The position numbers were made by a program, and so were the translations under genes. Shown here piece after piece: positions 18,004-26,600 of a DNA stretch of 64,000 bases; position 1 is the first letter of the stretch, and each line of letters begins with the position of its first letter. The notes beneath the pieces were generated by a model. It worked only from the letters and a program-made list of their open reading frames with translations. It was not told where the DNA came from and made no database searches. The stretch is from Desulfitibacter alkalitolerans DSM 16504 (GTDB lineage Bacteria; Bacillota; DSM-16504; Desulfitibacterales; Desulfitibacteraceae). The DNA is taken from the NCBI RefSeq assembly GCF_000620305.1, contig NZ_KK211101.1, positions 1 to 64,000 of the forward strand. The letters are read 5' to 3'.

Positions 18004-18569
18004 CGGATATGAAGCTGGTCTATATTTGTTCTCCCTATGCCGGAGATATTGAATATAACACCAAAATGGCAATAGCATACTGCCGCTACGCCGCAGACTG
18101 TGGCGTAATTCCCCTGGCTCCCCATTTGCTGATGCCGAGATTTCTCTGTGAATCGAATCCGGTAGAACGAGAGCTGGGAATCAAAATGGGGCTTAAGCTT
18201 CTTGCCTTATGCTCCGAGCTGTGGGTGTTCGGCGATAGGATATCCGAGGGTATGCGGCGTGAAATTGAGGAAGCCGAAAGGATCGGGATTAAAATTATTG
18301 ATCAAGATTCAAATAAAATTCAGGGAGTGATGAACATGAAGCGATGGGGAATTTGGGCAAAGCGCAGTGCCGCCTCTATCTGCGGAGCTGCTGAAGCTTG
18401 GCTGAAATCAGAAGGCAAGATACAAATCTTTGATACTTATGAGGAAGCTGCCGAGAAAGCAAGCACACTTATGAAAAACATTGGCACAGCAAATGTCTCC
18501 TACTATCCCAAGGAAATAGAAATTGAACTAAATGAAGATCAATCCCCTGGCATAAACATGAAGCTATAA
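18000..18569 (+). CDS. DUF4406-like protein with C-terminal G-I-x-M-x-L tag
   Basis: A 189-residue cytoplasmic protein. Residues 1-105 resemble the DUF4406/nucleoside 2-deoxyribosyltransferase-like fold (VYICSPYAGDIEYN at the N-terminus, LWVFGDRISEGMRREIEEA near residue 80). Residues 112-175 are a second small domain of unknown role. The last six residues are GINMKL. They match the extreme C-termini of four unrelated proteins in this region (20300, 23969, 26978, 27366). The gene overlaps the virB6-like stop. A role in nucleotide or nucleoside handling is an inference from the fold. Confidence 0.65.
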   Translation: MTDMKLVYICSPYAGDIEYNTKMAIAYCRYAADCGVIPLAPHLLMPRFLCESNPVERELGIKMGLKLLALCSELWVFGDRISEGMRREIEEAERIGIKIIDQDSNKIQGVMNMKRWGIWAKRSAASICGAAEAWLKSEGKIQIFDTYEEAAEKASTLMKNIGTANVSYYPKEIEIELNEDQSPGINMKL

Positions 18570-18582
18570 GGAGGGGCAGAGT

Positions 18583-18885
18583 ATGTATATTTACCCGGAC
18601 AATTTAAAATCCAAGGCGGTACTCTGGCTGTGGCAGCTTCGGGATATCGGCATCATCGGCATCGGATGTCTTGTTTCTGTGTTTGCGCTCGTACAGCTCG
18701 GCATCCTGCTTCCGATAGTGGCAACTGCTCTCTATGCCTTTTTAACCATCCGTTTTGAGGACACCTCTATCCTCGATTTTATCAAGTATGCCTGTGCCTT
18801 TTTTATAACCAAACAGCAGTTATATGAATGGAAGCTTCAACCCGCTGTCCATTCAGAACCGGATAGAAAGCAGGTGGACAAATGA
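18583..18885 (+). CDS. VirB3-like / PrgI-type membrane protein
   Basis: A 100-residue protein with two adjacent membrane helices (residues about 22-60) and a soluble tail, lying just before the VirB4 N-terminal gene. Size, topology and position match VirB3/PrgI proteins, which anchor the VirB4 ATPase. GGAGGGG precedes the ATG. The stop overlaps the next gene by four bases. Confidence 0.65.
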   Translation: MYIYPDNLKSKAVLWLWQLRDIGIIGIGCLVSVFALVQLGILLPIVATALYAFLTIRFEDTSILDFIKYACAFFITKQQLYEWKLQPAVHSEPDRKQVDK

Positions 18886-19472
18886 GCAGAAAAGAAAAAA
18901 AGACAGCCAAACAAAAGCTCTCCACACGGCAGCTCATAAACACAAAGGCCATCACTGACTACAGCCTTTTGACTTACGGCCATGGCGAACTGGTATATTT
19001 TATCATCAAGCCGACCAACATCTCGGTTCTGTCGGAAGCCAGTATCGCCGCCCGAATCTATGCTCTTATGACTGTTCTGAAAGGCATGGCTGAGATTGAA
19101 ATGCTGTGTCTTAACAGCCGTGAAAACTTTGAGGACAACAAGCGTTTTTTGCGAAACCGCATTGAACAGGAGGATAACCCTACTGTCCGAAAACTTTTGG
19201 AGGCAGACTTGACCTTTCTTGACCGCATACAGGTGCAGATGGCGACCGCCCGTGAATTCCTCATTGTTATCCGGTTGCAGGATGAAAAACCGAACGAAGT
19301 GTTCCCGTATTTAAACCGTATTGAAAAAACCCTGCGAGAGCAGGGCTTTTCCGTTAAAAGGGCCGAAAAAGAGGACATCAAAAGAATCCTCGCCGTGTAC
19401 TTTGAGCAGAATTTGACTACCGAAAAATTTGAGGACTTTGATGGTGAGAGATGGGTGATTTTTGGTGACTAA
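18882..19472 (+). CDS. VirB4 N-terminal-domain protein (separate polypeptide)
   Basis: A 196-residue soluble protein (ITDYSLLTYGHGELVYFIIKPTNISVLSE and onward) resembling the N-terminal region of VirB4-type ATPases, with no P-loop. It is followed, after an inserted Fic-HEPN cassette, by the ATPase portion at 21102. Separate small and large VirB4 partners are usual in CD1110-type ICEs, as far as I recall, so the split itself is probably normal. The 1.6 kb insertion between the two is the odd part. Confidence 0.6.
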   Translation: MSRKEKKTAKQKLSTRQLINTKAITDYSLLTYGHGELVYFIIKPTNISVLSEASIAARIYALMTVLKGMAEIEMLCLNSRENFEDNKRFLRNRIEQEDNPTVRKLLEADLTFLDRIQVQMATAREFLIVIRLQDEKPNEVFPYLNRIEKTLREQGFSVKRAEKEDIKRILAVYFEQNLTTEKFEDFDGERWVIFGD

Positions 19473-19529
19473 ATGGAAGTTTTTGTGGTATAATTAAATG
19501 ATAAATACAATGAAAACAGGTGAATAAAG

Positions 19530-20300
19530 ATGGATATATACAGATTACTTGACTTATATAAGGCTGCTATAGATGAGCGCAGACCCTTCGAGGGTGAGGT
19601 GCTGACACAACTTAAAGAATACTATCGTATCGGCCTTACTTGGTCATCCAATGCTCTTGAGGGAAATACCCTTACGGAAAGTGAAACCAAAGTGTTGCTT
19701 GAGGATGGATTGACTGTTGGCGGTAAACCCTTGCGCTATACCTTTGAGGCAATCGGTCACGCTAAAGCCTATGATTTCATGTTCACACTGCTTAAAAATA
19801 GAACCATTACGGAAAGAGATGTTCTGACAATGCATCAAATGTTTTATGAGAATATAGAGAAAGAATATGCCGGAAGATACCGTGACATGGATGTTTTCAT
19901 CAGCGGCTCCAGATATCCTGTGGCAGAAACAAAACGCATACAGGAAGAAATGGATGGACTTTTTCAGTGGATTGCAACCGAAAGAGAGAAGTTTCATCCG
20001 GTAGTGTTTGCAGCACAGCTCCATAAAAGATTTGTCTTCATTCATCCGTTTAAAGACGGAAATGGCAGAATTGCCAGGCTCATTATGAACACCGCACTGA
20101 TACAGGATGGATATCTTTTGGCTGTAATTCCTCCGGTGCTTAGACATGAATACATTGAACTTCTTGAAAAAGCCCATAGAGATGACAAACCCTTTGTACA
20201 GTTTATTGCAGAGCGGGTTATTGAATCCCAAAAGGAAATCATGCGGCTTTTGCACATACCAATTCCAAAGCTGGACAGCGGCATGGGTATGCAGCTATAG
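19530..20300 (+). CDS. Fic family protein (AMPylation-type) with C-terminal G-M-x-M-x-L tag
   Basis: A 256-residue Fic protein with the full catalytic motif HPFKDGNGRIAR starting at H172, as in enzymes that transfer AMP to protein hydroxyls. An N-terminal inhibitory helix motif S-x-x-x-E-G (S40, E44, G45 within WSSNALEG) should keep it switched off until displaced. A TATAAT at 19489-19494 indicates its own promoter. The C-terminus is GMGMQL, the shared tag of this region. Fic proteins are common type IV secretion effectors elsewhere (for example BepA), so translocation is plausible but unproven here. Confidence 0.85.
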   Translation: MDIYRLLDLYKAAIDERRPFEGEVLTQLKEYYRIGLTWSSNALEGNTLTESETKVLLEDGLTVGGKPLRYTFEAIGHAKAYDFMFTLLKNRTITERDVLTMHQMFYENIEKEYAGRYRDMDVFISGSRYPVAETKRIQEEMDGLFQWIATEREKFHPVVFAAQLHKRFVFIHPFKDGNGRIARLIMNTALIQDGYLLAVIPPVLRHEYIELLEKAHRDDKPFVQFIAERVIESQKEIMRLLHIPIPKLDSGMGMQL

Positions 20301-20381
20301 CATAGATATATCAAATTATGATAGCGGAACCTTATTGCTTTACTATTAAAAGCACGATTGCCAGAGATGTGGTGATGTTAT

Positions 20382-20837
20382 ATGGACAAAGTCAATATAG
20401 TCAAAGGATGGCTTGATTTTGCAAATAAAGATATCAGCTGCGCAAAGCATCTCCTGGGTATGCGTCCGGTTCCATTGGAAATCATCTGCTATCACAGCGA
20501 ACAGGCAGCCGAAGAAGCGGTAAAAGGTTTTCTTATATACCATAATGTCGAACCGCCCCGTACTTACGACTTAGAAATGTTATGCCGTATGTGCATGGAT
20601 ATTGACAATACTTTTGATAAGTTGATTGAGCCTTGTGGAAGACTTGCTAGATATGGCGAGCAGATATATCCTTTAGAGATGCAAATTTCACACAACGATA
20701 TGAGAACAGCCATTGCTGATGCTGATCATGTAATGGAATTTGTACTTCAAAGGCTTCAGCTTGCCGAGGAAATTTCACCGGATGACGATAGGCAAAAAGA
20801 CCAGCAAGAAAAAACAGCAGGGCAGCAACTAACGTAA
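20382..20837 (+). CDS. HEPN domain protein
   Basis: A 151-residue all-helical protein with the HEPN pattern (WLDFANKDISCAKHLL, then CYHSEQAAEEAVKGFLIYHN). HEPN proteins are often RNases or partners of MNT nucleotidyltransferases in toxin-antitoxin pairs. No MNT gene is adjacent, and the RNase R-x4-6-H motif is not evident, so the activity is open. It lies between the Fic gene and a terminator, so the two probably form one transcription unit. Confidence 0.75.
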   Translation: MDKVNIVKGWLDFANKDISCAKHLLGMRPVPLEIICYHSEQAAEEAVKGFLIYHNVEPPRTYDLEMLCRMCMDIDNTFDKLIEPCGRLARYGEQIYPLEMQISHNDMRTAIADADHVMEFVLQRLQLAEEISPDDDRQKDQQEKTAGQQLT

Positions 20838-20854
20838 TATATTCATTATAAATG

Positions 20855-20885
20855 CCAAGCGAAAATCGTTTGGTGTTTTATTTTT
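20855..20885 (+). terminator. Terminator closing the Fic-HEPN cassette
   Basis: CCAAGCGA (20855-20862) pairs with TCGTTTGG (20866-20873) around a three-base loop, followed by a T-rich tract. The next 210 bases up to the virB4 gene contain no gene that I can support, apart from a second weak hairpin with a T run near 21045-21075. Confidence 0.65.
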
Positions 20886-21101
20886 GCCTTTTTTAAGGCT
20901 GCAGCCATGTTCTCTATCTTTATTAATGAAGGGTGAGGCTGCTCTTTATCTATTTTCTCCTATGGACTTCCGCTGCTTCTTCGTTTATTGTGTGTGCTGA
21001 GGTGATTAGGATGGCAGTTGTACAGGATACTTGTGGGAGGCTTGCCATAAAAATTCAGGCAGGTCTTTTTTATTTGTTTTTCGAGGAGAGGAGATGATGC
21101 A

Positions 21102-22934
21102 ATGCCAAAAGCAAATCGAATGAATACTGCCGTGGCGCAGGAGGACGTCCGCATACAGGAATTTCTTGATATGATCGCACCGTCGGTCATCAAATTCAAC
21201 ACCGACCACTTCATCTGCGGCAATACCTACCGCTGTGTGTGGGCGCTTCGCGAGTACCCCACAGCCACGGAGGAACAGGCAATCCTGCGCCACCTTGGGG
21301 AAAAGGACGGTGTCACTTTAAAGATTTATGCCCGTCACGTCACCCCTGTTGAGGAAAAGAAGATCATTAGCAATGCCGCCAACAAGAACCGCATGAAGCG
21401 GAGCAACACCAATGACCTCCAGCAGACCGTCACCGCTGAGAGCAATCTGCAGGATGTAGCCTCCATCGTAGCCAGCATGCACCGGAACAAAGAACCACTG
21501 CTCCATGCCGCCGTCTACATTGAGCTTTTAGCATACGACCTTGAGCAGTTAAAGCTGCTGCAGACCGAGGTGCTGACCGAACTGATTCGCTCTAAGCTCA
21601 ACGTTGACCGCCTCATGCTCCGCCAGCAGCAGGGCTTTATATGCGTGATGCCTTCGGGTTGGAATGTGTTCGGAGATCAGTTTGAGCGGGTACTGCCGGC
21701 ATCCTCCGTTGCCAACCTTTATCCTTTTAACTACTCCGGCAAAACCGATGCCAACGGCTTCTACCTGGGCAGGGACAAGTTCGGCAGCAACATTCTTGTG
21801 GATTTTAATAAACGTGCCGATGACAAGACCAATGCAAACATTCTCATTCTTGGCAACTCAGGACAAGGAAAGTCCTACCTCCTGAAGCTCATCCTATGCA
21901 ACATGCGGCAGTCCGGCATGCATGTACTGGCGCTTGATCCGGAGATGGAGTACGAGGAACTAACCAACAACCTTGGCGGCTGCTTTATTGACTTAATGTC
22001 CGGCGAATATATCATCAATGTGCTGGAACCGAAAACATGGGATGAAAACGGCGATCCCAGGGATGCTGAAGCTCCCCAGGCGTTCCGGCAGACCTCCAAA
22101 CTCAGCCAGCACATCAGCTTTCTCAAGGACTTTTTCAGAACATACAAGGATTTTGACGACCGGCAGATCGACACCATTGAAATCATGCTGGGGAAGCTGT
22201 ATGAGCAATGGGGCATCACGGACCACAGCAACTTTGACCGGCTTAAATCCACCGATTATCCCATCCTGTCCAACCTATATGAGCTGATTGAAAACGAATA
22301 CAAAACCTTTGATGAAAGCAAACGCCAGCTTTATACCGCAGAAATCCTGCAGCAGATCTGCCTTGGACTCCATTCCCTATGCAAGGGTGCGGAGTCTAAA
22401 TTTTTTAACGGGCATACCAACATCACCAGCAGCCATTTCATCACCTTCGGTGTGAAAGGACTGCTGCAGGCAAGCAAAAATATCCGCAACGCCCTGCTGT
22501 TTAACGTGCTGTCCTTCATGTCCAACGAGCTTTTAACCAAGGGCAATACGGTAGCAAGCATCGATGAGTTTTATCTGTTTCTTACCAACCTCACAGCGGT
22601 TGAGTATATCCGCAACTTTATGAAGCGTGTCCGCAAGAAGGACAGCGCCGTGATCCTTGCCAGCCAGAACCTGGAGGATTTCAATATTGACGGCATCCGG
22701 GAGTATACCAAGCCTTTGTTTTCCATACCGACTCATGCCTTCCTCTTTAATGCCGGAAACATTGATGCCAAATTCTACATCGATACCCTGCAGCTGGAGC
22801 AGAGCGAATATAACCTGATCCGCTACCCGCAGCGCGGTGTGTGTCTCTACAAATGTGGCAATGAGCGGTATAACCTCATGGTGCAGGCTCCCGAGCACAA
22901 ATCACGACTGTTCGGAAGTGCTGGCGGCCGGTAA
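21102..22934 (+). CDS. VirB4-like conjugation ATPase (CD1110 type)
   Basis: A 610-residue ATPase of the VirB4/TraE class. Walker A is GNSGQGKS at residues 251-258, with VLALDPEMEYEEL (start of the nucleotide-binding domain) after it. A Walker B-like TVASIDEFYLFL is followed by KKDSAVILASQNLEDF, typical of VirB4. It energises assembly of the conjugation channel. GAGGAGAGGAG precedes the ATG. It follows the Fic-HEPN insertion and leads into the amidoligase gene 12 bases later. Confidence 0.9.
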   Translation: MPKANRMNTAVAQEDVRIQEFLDMIAPSVIKFNTDHFICGNTYRCVWALREYPTATEEQAILRHLGEKDGVTLKIYARHVTPVEEKKIISNAANKNRMKRSNTNDLQQTVTAESNLQDVASIVASMHRNKEPLLHAAVYIELLAYDLEQLKLLQTEVLTELIRSKLNVDRLMLRQQQGFICVMPSGWNVFGDQFERVLPASSVANLYPFNYSGKTDANGFYLGRDKFGSNILVDFNKRADDKTNANILILGNSGQGKSYLLKLILCNMRQSGMHVLALDPEMEYEELTNNLGGCFIDLMSGEYIINVLEPKTWDENGDPRDAEAPQAFRQTSKLSQHISFLKDFFRTYKDFDDRQIDTIEIMLGKLYEQWGITDHSNFDRLKSTDYPILSNLYELIENEYKTFDESKRQLYTAEILQQICLGLHSLCKGAESKFFNGHTNITSSHFITFGVKGLLQASKNIRNALLFNVLSFMSNELLTKGNTVASIDEFYLFLTNLTAVEYIRNFMKRVRKKDSAVILASQNLEDFNIDGIREYTKPLFSIPTHAFLFNAGNIDAKFYIDTLQLEQSEYNLIRYPQRGVCLYKCGNERYNLMVQAPEHKSRLFGSAGGR

Positions 22935-22946
22935 GGAGGCTGGCCG

Positions 22947-23969
22947 ATGAAAACCCAACGCTTTGGAATCGAAATCGAAATGACAGGACTCTCAAGGCAA
23001 AGGGCCGCACAGGTTCTGTCGGAGTATTTCGGCACACGGCTGTCCCATGACGGAGGTGCTTATGACACATATTCCGTGCTGGACAGCCAAAACCGCAGAT
23101 GGAAAATCATGAGCGATGCCAGTATTTCTGCAGAATGCAAACGAGGTAGCGCCGATTCCACTTACCGTGTGGAACTGGTCAGTCCCATTTGCAAATATGA
23201 GGATATTGAAACCATACAGGAGATTGTGCGGAAACTCCGGGCTGCCGGAGCCATTGCCAATGCAAGCTGCGGCATCCATGTCCATGTGGATGCGTCACCT
23301 CACAATGCCAACACTTTGCGCAACATCACCAACATCATGGCCAGCAAGGAAGACTTGATCTATAAGGCGCTGCAGGTCAATGTGGCAAGAGAGCGGAGCT
23401 ACTGCAAAAAGGTGGAGCAAAGTTTTTTAGAAGAACTCAACCGTAAAAAACCGAAAACCTTGGAGGATGTCAGCAGGATCTGGTACAACGGCAATGATGG
23501 GAGGAATCAGCATTACCACAACAGCCGGTACCACTGCCTCAATCTCCACAGTGTGTTTCAAAAAGGCACGATCGAGTTCAGGTTGTTTAACGGCACCACC
23601 CACGCCGGAAAGATCAAAGCATATATTCAGCTCTGCCTCGCCATCAGCCACCAGGCACTCACCCAGCGCTGCGCCAGCCGCATCAAAACCCAGAGCACCA
23701 ATGAAAAATATACCTTCCGCACCTGGCTTCTCAGACTCGGCTTAATCGGCGATGAATTCAAGACCGCACGGCTTCATTTGCTGGAGCATCTGGACGGCTG
23801 CATCGCCTGGAAAGACCCCCAGCAGGCCGAGCGGCAAAAGGAACGATTAAGGCAGAAGAAAGAAAAAGAACGAGCGCAAGCGATTACAGAAGCTTCAGCA
23901 GAACAAAATCAAGAGGACATCGAACAGACCGAGGCCGAAGAATGCCCCGGTCTTTCTATGTCCATGTAG
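22947..23969 (+). CDS. Amidoligase-like enzyme with C-terminal G-L-x-M-x-M tag
   Basis: A 340-residue protein with the amidoligase pattern: N-terminal RFGIEIEMTGL, RVELVSPICKYEDI, CGIHVHVDAS and GTIEFRLFNGTTH. Acidic and histidine residues in these motifs form the ATP-grasp-like active site of COOH-NH2 ligases (glutamine synthetase/GCS fold). A charged coiled coil precedes the last residues GLSMSM, which match the shared tag. The next gene is a gamma-glutamylcyclotransferase, and this pair is a known genomic association proposed to make and remove gamma-glutamyl or peptide amide bonds. The substrate is unknown. Confidence 0.8.
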   Translation: MKTQRFGIEIEMTGLSRQRAAQVLSEYFGTRLSHDGGAYDTYSVLDSQNRRWKIMSDASISAECKRGSADSTYRVELVSPICKYEDIETIQEIVRKLRAAGAIANASCGIHVHVDASPHNANTLRNITNIMASKEDLIYKALQVNVARERSYCKKVEQSFLEELNRKKPKTLEDVSRIWYNGNDGRNQHYHNSRYHCLNLHSVFQKGTIEFRLFNGTTHAGKIKAYIQLCLAISHQALTQRCASRIKTQSTNEKYTFRTWLLRLGLIGDEFKTARLHLLEHLDGCIAWKDPQQAERQKERLRQKKEKERAQAITEASAEQNQEDIEQTEAEECPGLSMSM

Positions 23970-23984
23970 GAGGACTGAGCAAAC

Positions 23985-24479
23985 ATGAAAAGCAAAACCT
24001 TGTACATTGCTTACGGCAGCAATCTCAACCTGCAGCAGATGGCATTTAGATGCCCCACTGCCAAGGTAATCGGGGCAAGTAAAATCAAGGATTATGAGCT
24101 GCTGTTCCGTGGCGGTCGCAGAGGTTCGGTAGCAACGGTAGAACCGCTCAAGGGCAGCCATGTCCCTGTTCTTTTATGGGAACTGAAAGAAAAAGACCTG
24201 CAGGCCCTTGACCGTTATGAGGGGTATCCCCATTTTTACCGCAAGGAAATCCTTGATGTCGAGCTTAACGGCAAGACCATTTCTGCGATGGTTTATATCA
24301 TGAATGACGGACATCCCTTCGGATCTCCGTCCGATTACTATCTTAATGCCATCATGGAGGGCTACAAAAGCGCAGGTTTCGATACCGAGTACCTGGAGCA
24401 GGCGGTGGAAAAATCCATCCGGCTTGCTAAGGAACAACAGCCGGAACAGGAAAATCTGTTTGACTTGAAATGGTGGTGA
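23985..24479 (+). CDS. Gamma-glutamylcyclotransferase-family protein
   Basis: A 164-residue GGCT-fold protein with the substrate-binding YGSN loop at residues 10-13 and the catalytic glutamate in LDRYEGYP near residue 78. The family cleaves gamma-glutamyl amides to release 5-oxoproline. Only 15 bases separate it from the amidoligase gene, so the two probably act on the same linkage. It ends in the TGA that overlaps the region of the next start. It does not carry the C-terminal tag of its partner. Confidence 0.85.
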   Translation: MKSKTLYIAYGSNLNLQQMAFRCPTAKVIGASKIKDYELLFRGGRRGSVATVEPLKGSHVPVLLWELKEKDLQALDRYEGYPHFYRKEILDVELNGKTISAMVYIMNDGHPFGSPSDYYLNAIMEGYKSAGFDTEYLEQAVEKSIRLAKEQQPEQENLFDLKWW

Positions 24480-24484
24480 TGGTT

Positions 24485-25576
24485 ATGGCTGATCCGGCTA
24501 CCATTACCCTCGCTGTTAAAGCGGCGGTCGAGGCGGCAGCCGACAGGCGGACATGGAAAGTCCTCAGCGTCCTCATCGCTGCCATTCTTACACCGTTGAT
24601 TCTGGCCATCGTGATGATCGTGAGCCTGCTCTCCGCCGCAGCAGATCATAACAATGCAGCTATAGAGCTGTGCTTTAATGGCGGTGCGATCTCTCCCCAA
24701 ATGCCGGAGGATTACGCCGCCTATATCCGGGATATGCAGGACAGCTTCGCCATGCTTGACACCGTCATCTCCGATATATCATCACTGGTGGAGGACGGCA
24801 GTATCGACAGCACAAGGGTTAAGGCAATTTTCTATTCTCTGTTCTTCGGCGCTGAAAATCTGCAGATGGATAGCTCGGACTACCGTGCCTTTGCTGACTG
24901 CTTTGTCCGTTATGAAACCCGCACCCGAACCGTGGACAATGGCGATGGCACAACCTCGGAGGAAGAATACACCGTAGCTGTACCGCTTAAATCACTGCCG
25001 GAAATTTACGGAAACCTTCAGAGCGCCCTCGGTAGGAAAATCACCTATGAGGAACAGGCCAACGCTTCGGAGATTTACTACCGCATTGACTACGGCGGCA
25101 GTGTCCCCACCTATGGAGAAGAATTCGATGCTTGGGTAAACGGACTGCCGCTGTCCGATGCACCCTTTACCGGCGTGGACGGCTTCTGTTCTCCCCTCGG
25201 GGAAAACTGGCGCAGCATGGTCACCTCGGAATTTGGTTACAGAACTGATCCCTTCACCGGCCAACGCAGGGGACACTCCGGATTGGACATGGGCGCGCCC
25301 AAAGGCACACCGATCCATGCAGCCCTTGATGGTACTGTGCTGTTTGTGCGCTATAAGAATACAGGCTACGGCTATCATTTGGCCATCGACCACGGCGGCG
25401 GTTTCGTCACCATATACGCCCATTGCTCCAAAATCCTTGTCACTGAGGGGCAGACCGTGAAGGCGGGCGACATCATCGCACAGGTCGGTTCCACTGGCCG
25501 GAGCACCGGAGAGCACTTGCACTTTGAGGTACGAGTAAACGGTGAAAAGCAAAACCCAAGAAACTATCTGCCGTAA
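24485..25576 (+). CDS. Membrane-anchored M23 peptidoglycan hydrolase of the conjugation apparatus
   Basis: A 363-residue protein with an N-terminal membrane helix (residues about 20-48), a middle helical domain and a C-terminal M23/LytM domain. Zinc ligands are visible as H264-x3-D268 (HSGLD) and H-x-H in HLHFEV at residues 344-346. It should open the cell wall for the conjugation channel, the role of VirB1-type proteins. ATG 24485 is preferred because GGTGGTGA is five bases upstream. Earlier in-frame starts lie inside that site. Confidence 0.8.
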   Translation: MADPATITLAVKAAVEAAADRRTWKVLSVLIAAILTPLILAIVMIVSLLSAAADHNNAAIELCFNGGAISPQMPEDYAAYIRDMQDSFAMLDTVISDISSLVEDGSIDSTRVKAIFYSLFFGAENLQMDSSDYRAFADCFVRYETRTRTVDNGDGTTSEEEYTVAVPLKSLPEIYGNLQSALGRKITYEEQANASEIYYRIDYGGSVPTYGEEFDAWVNGLPLSDAPFTGVDGFCSPLGENWRSMVTSEFGYRTDPFTGQRRGHSGLDMGAPKGTPIHAALDGTVLFVRYKNTGYGYHLAIDHGGGFVTIYAHCSKILVTEGQTVKAGDIIAQVGSTGRSTGEHLHFEVRVNGEKQNPRNYLP

Positions 25577-25730
25577 GCAAGGTAAAAAACGATGCTGCGG
25601 ATTAGAAAAAAGGGCAGCTTCCGATGGCGAGACTTCCTGTTAGAATAAACCTATAGCCTTCGTAATTCTGTCTAAGCTTATTAAAAGTGTGGTATAATGA
25701 AACAAATAATGTAAAAAAGGAGGGGTGTGT

Positions 25731-26528
25731 TTGGAGCTATACAATAAGGCTGTTGAACTGTGGCAGTCATACAAAATTGCCTCCGCCGCTGATTTAGATA
25801 AATATCTTGACAGTTTCCGCATCCTGTTTGCGTTTCATTCCGGGAAAATAGAGAACGAGGAAATCACCTATCATGATACAAGGGAAATCTTTGAAAACGG
25901 CAGGGTTGTAGACTATACCGGAAGTCCCCGCGCCCTGTTTGAGCAGCAAAATCAAAAGCTGTGCTATGAGTTTTTGAAAGAAAAAATCGTGAAAAAGGAG
26001 CCTCTCAGCATAGAGTTGGTTAAGGAAATTCACAGGGTTCTCACCGGCGGGACATACGATGAGCGCAGGTATATTGAAAATGAGGAACGGCCAGGCGAAT
26101 TTAAAAAGCACGATTATGTAACCGGCGTCCATGAGGTGGGCTCTGCTGCGGAAGATGTGGAAAAGGATCTGAAAGAGCTGATTGCCGAAGTCAACGCGTA
26201 TGAGGGAAAGGATGTCTTAAAAGCCGCCGCCTATTTTCATGCAAGGTTTGAGTATATCCATCCCTTCGCAGACGGAAACGGGCGTGTCGGCAGGACGCTC
26301 ATGAATTACTATCTCATGACTCATAACCACCCGCCCCTTATCGTCTATAACGAGGATAAGCGGATGTATTACGAGTGCCTGCAAAAGTATGATGAAGCCG
26401 AGGACTTAAATCCCCTTTATGAGTTTCTCAAATATGAAACGGAAAAGACATGGGAAAAGGCACTGGCTCTTGCCGAAGGTATGAAGCCGGAACGCAAAGG
26501 CTTGTCGGATTTTACCCAGAGTATGTAA
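25731..26528 (+). CDS. Fic family protein, second copy
   Basis: A 266-residue Fic protein with HPFADGNGRVGR starting at H177 and the inhibitory motif S-x-x-x-E-N (S37, E41, N42 in HSGKIEN). It starts with TTG at 25731, five bases after AAGGAGGGG. A GTG at 25725 overlaps that site. TATAAT at 25693-25698 and a terminator at 26553 make it a self-contained unit. It is not closely similar to the Fic protein at 19530 outside the core and lacks the clear C-terminal tag (it ends FTQSM). Confidence 0.82.
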   Translation: MELYNKAVELWQSYKIASAADLDKYLDSFRILFAFHSGKIENEEITYHDTREIFENGRVVDYTGSPRALFEQQNQKLCYEFLKEKIVKKEPLSIELVKEIHRVLTGGTYDERRYIENEERPGEFKKHDYVTGVHEVGSAAEDVEKDLKELIAEVNAYEGKDVLKAAAYFHARFEYIHPFADGNGRVGRTLMNYYLMTHNHPPLIVYNEDKRMYYECLQKYDEAEDLNPLYEFLKYETEKTWEKALALAEGMKPERKGLSDFTQSM

Positions 26529-26552
26529 ACAACAGAATAATTTAGAAGCGAA

Positions 26553-26580
26553 AGTCATCTCGAAAAGGGATGGCTTTTTT
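26553..26580 (+). terminator. Terminator closing the second Fic unit
   Basis: AGTCATCTC (26553-26561) pairs with GGGATGGCT (26567-26575), with two G-T pairs and a five-base loop, then six T. Confidence 0.75.
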
Positions 26581-26600
26581 GCTTGCCAAGGAGGGAAAAA

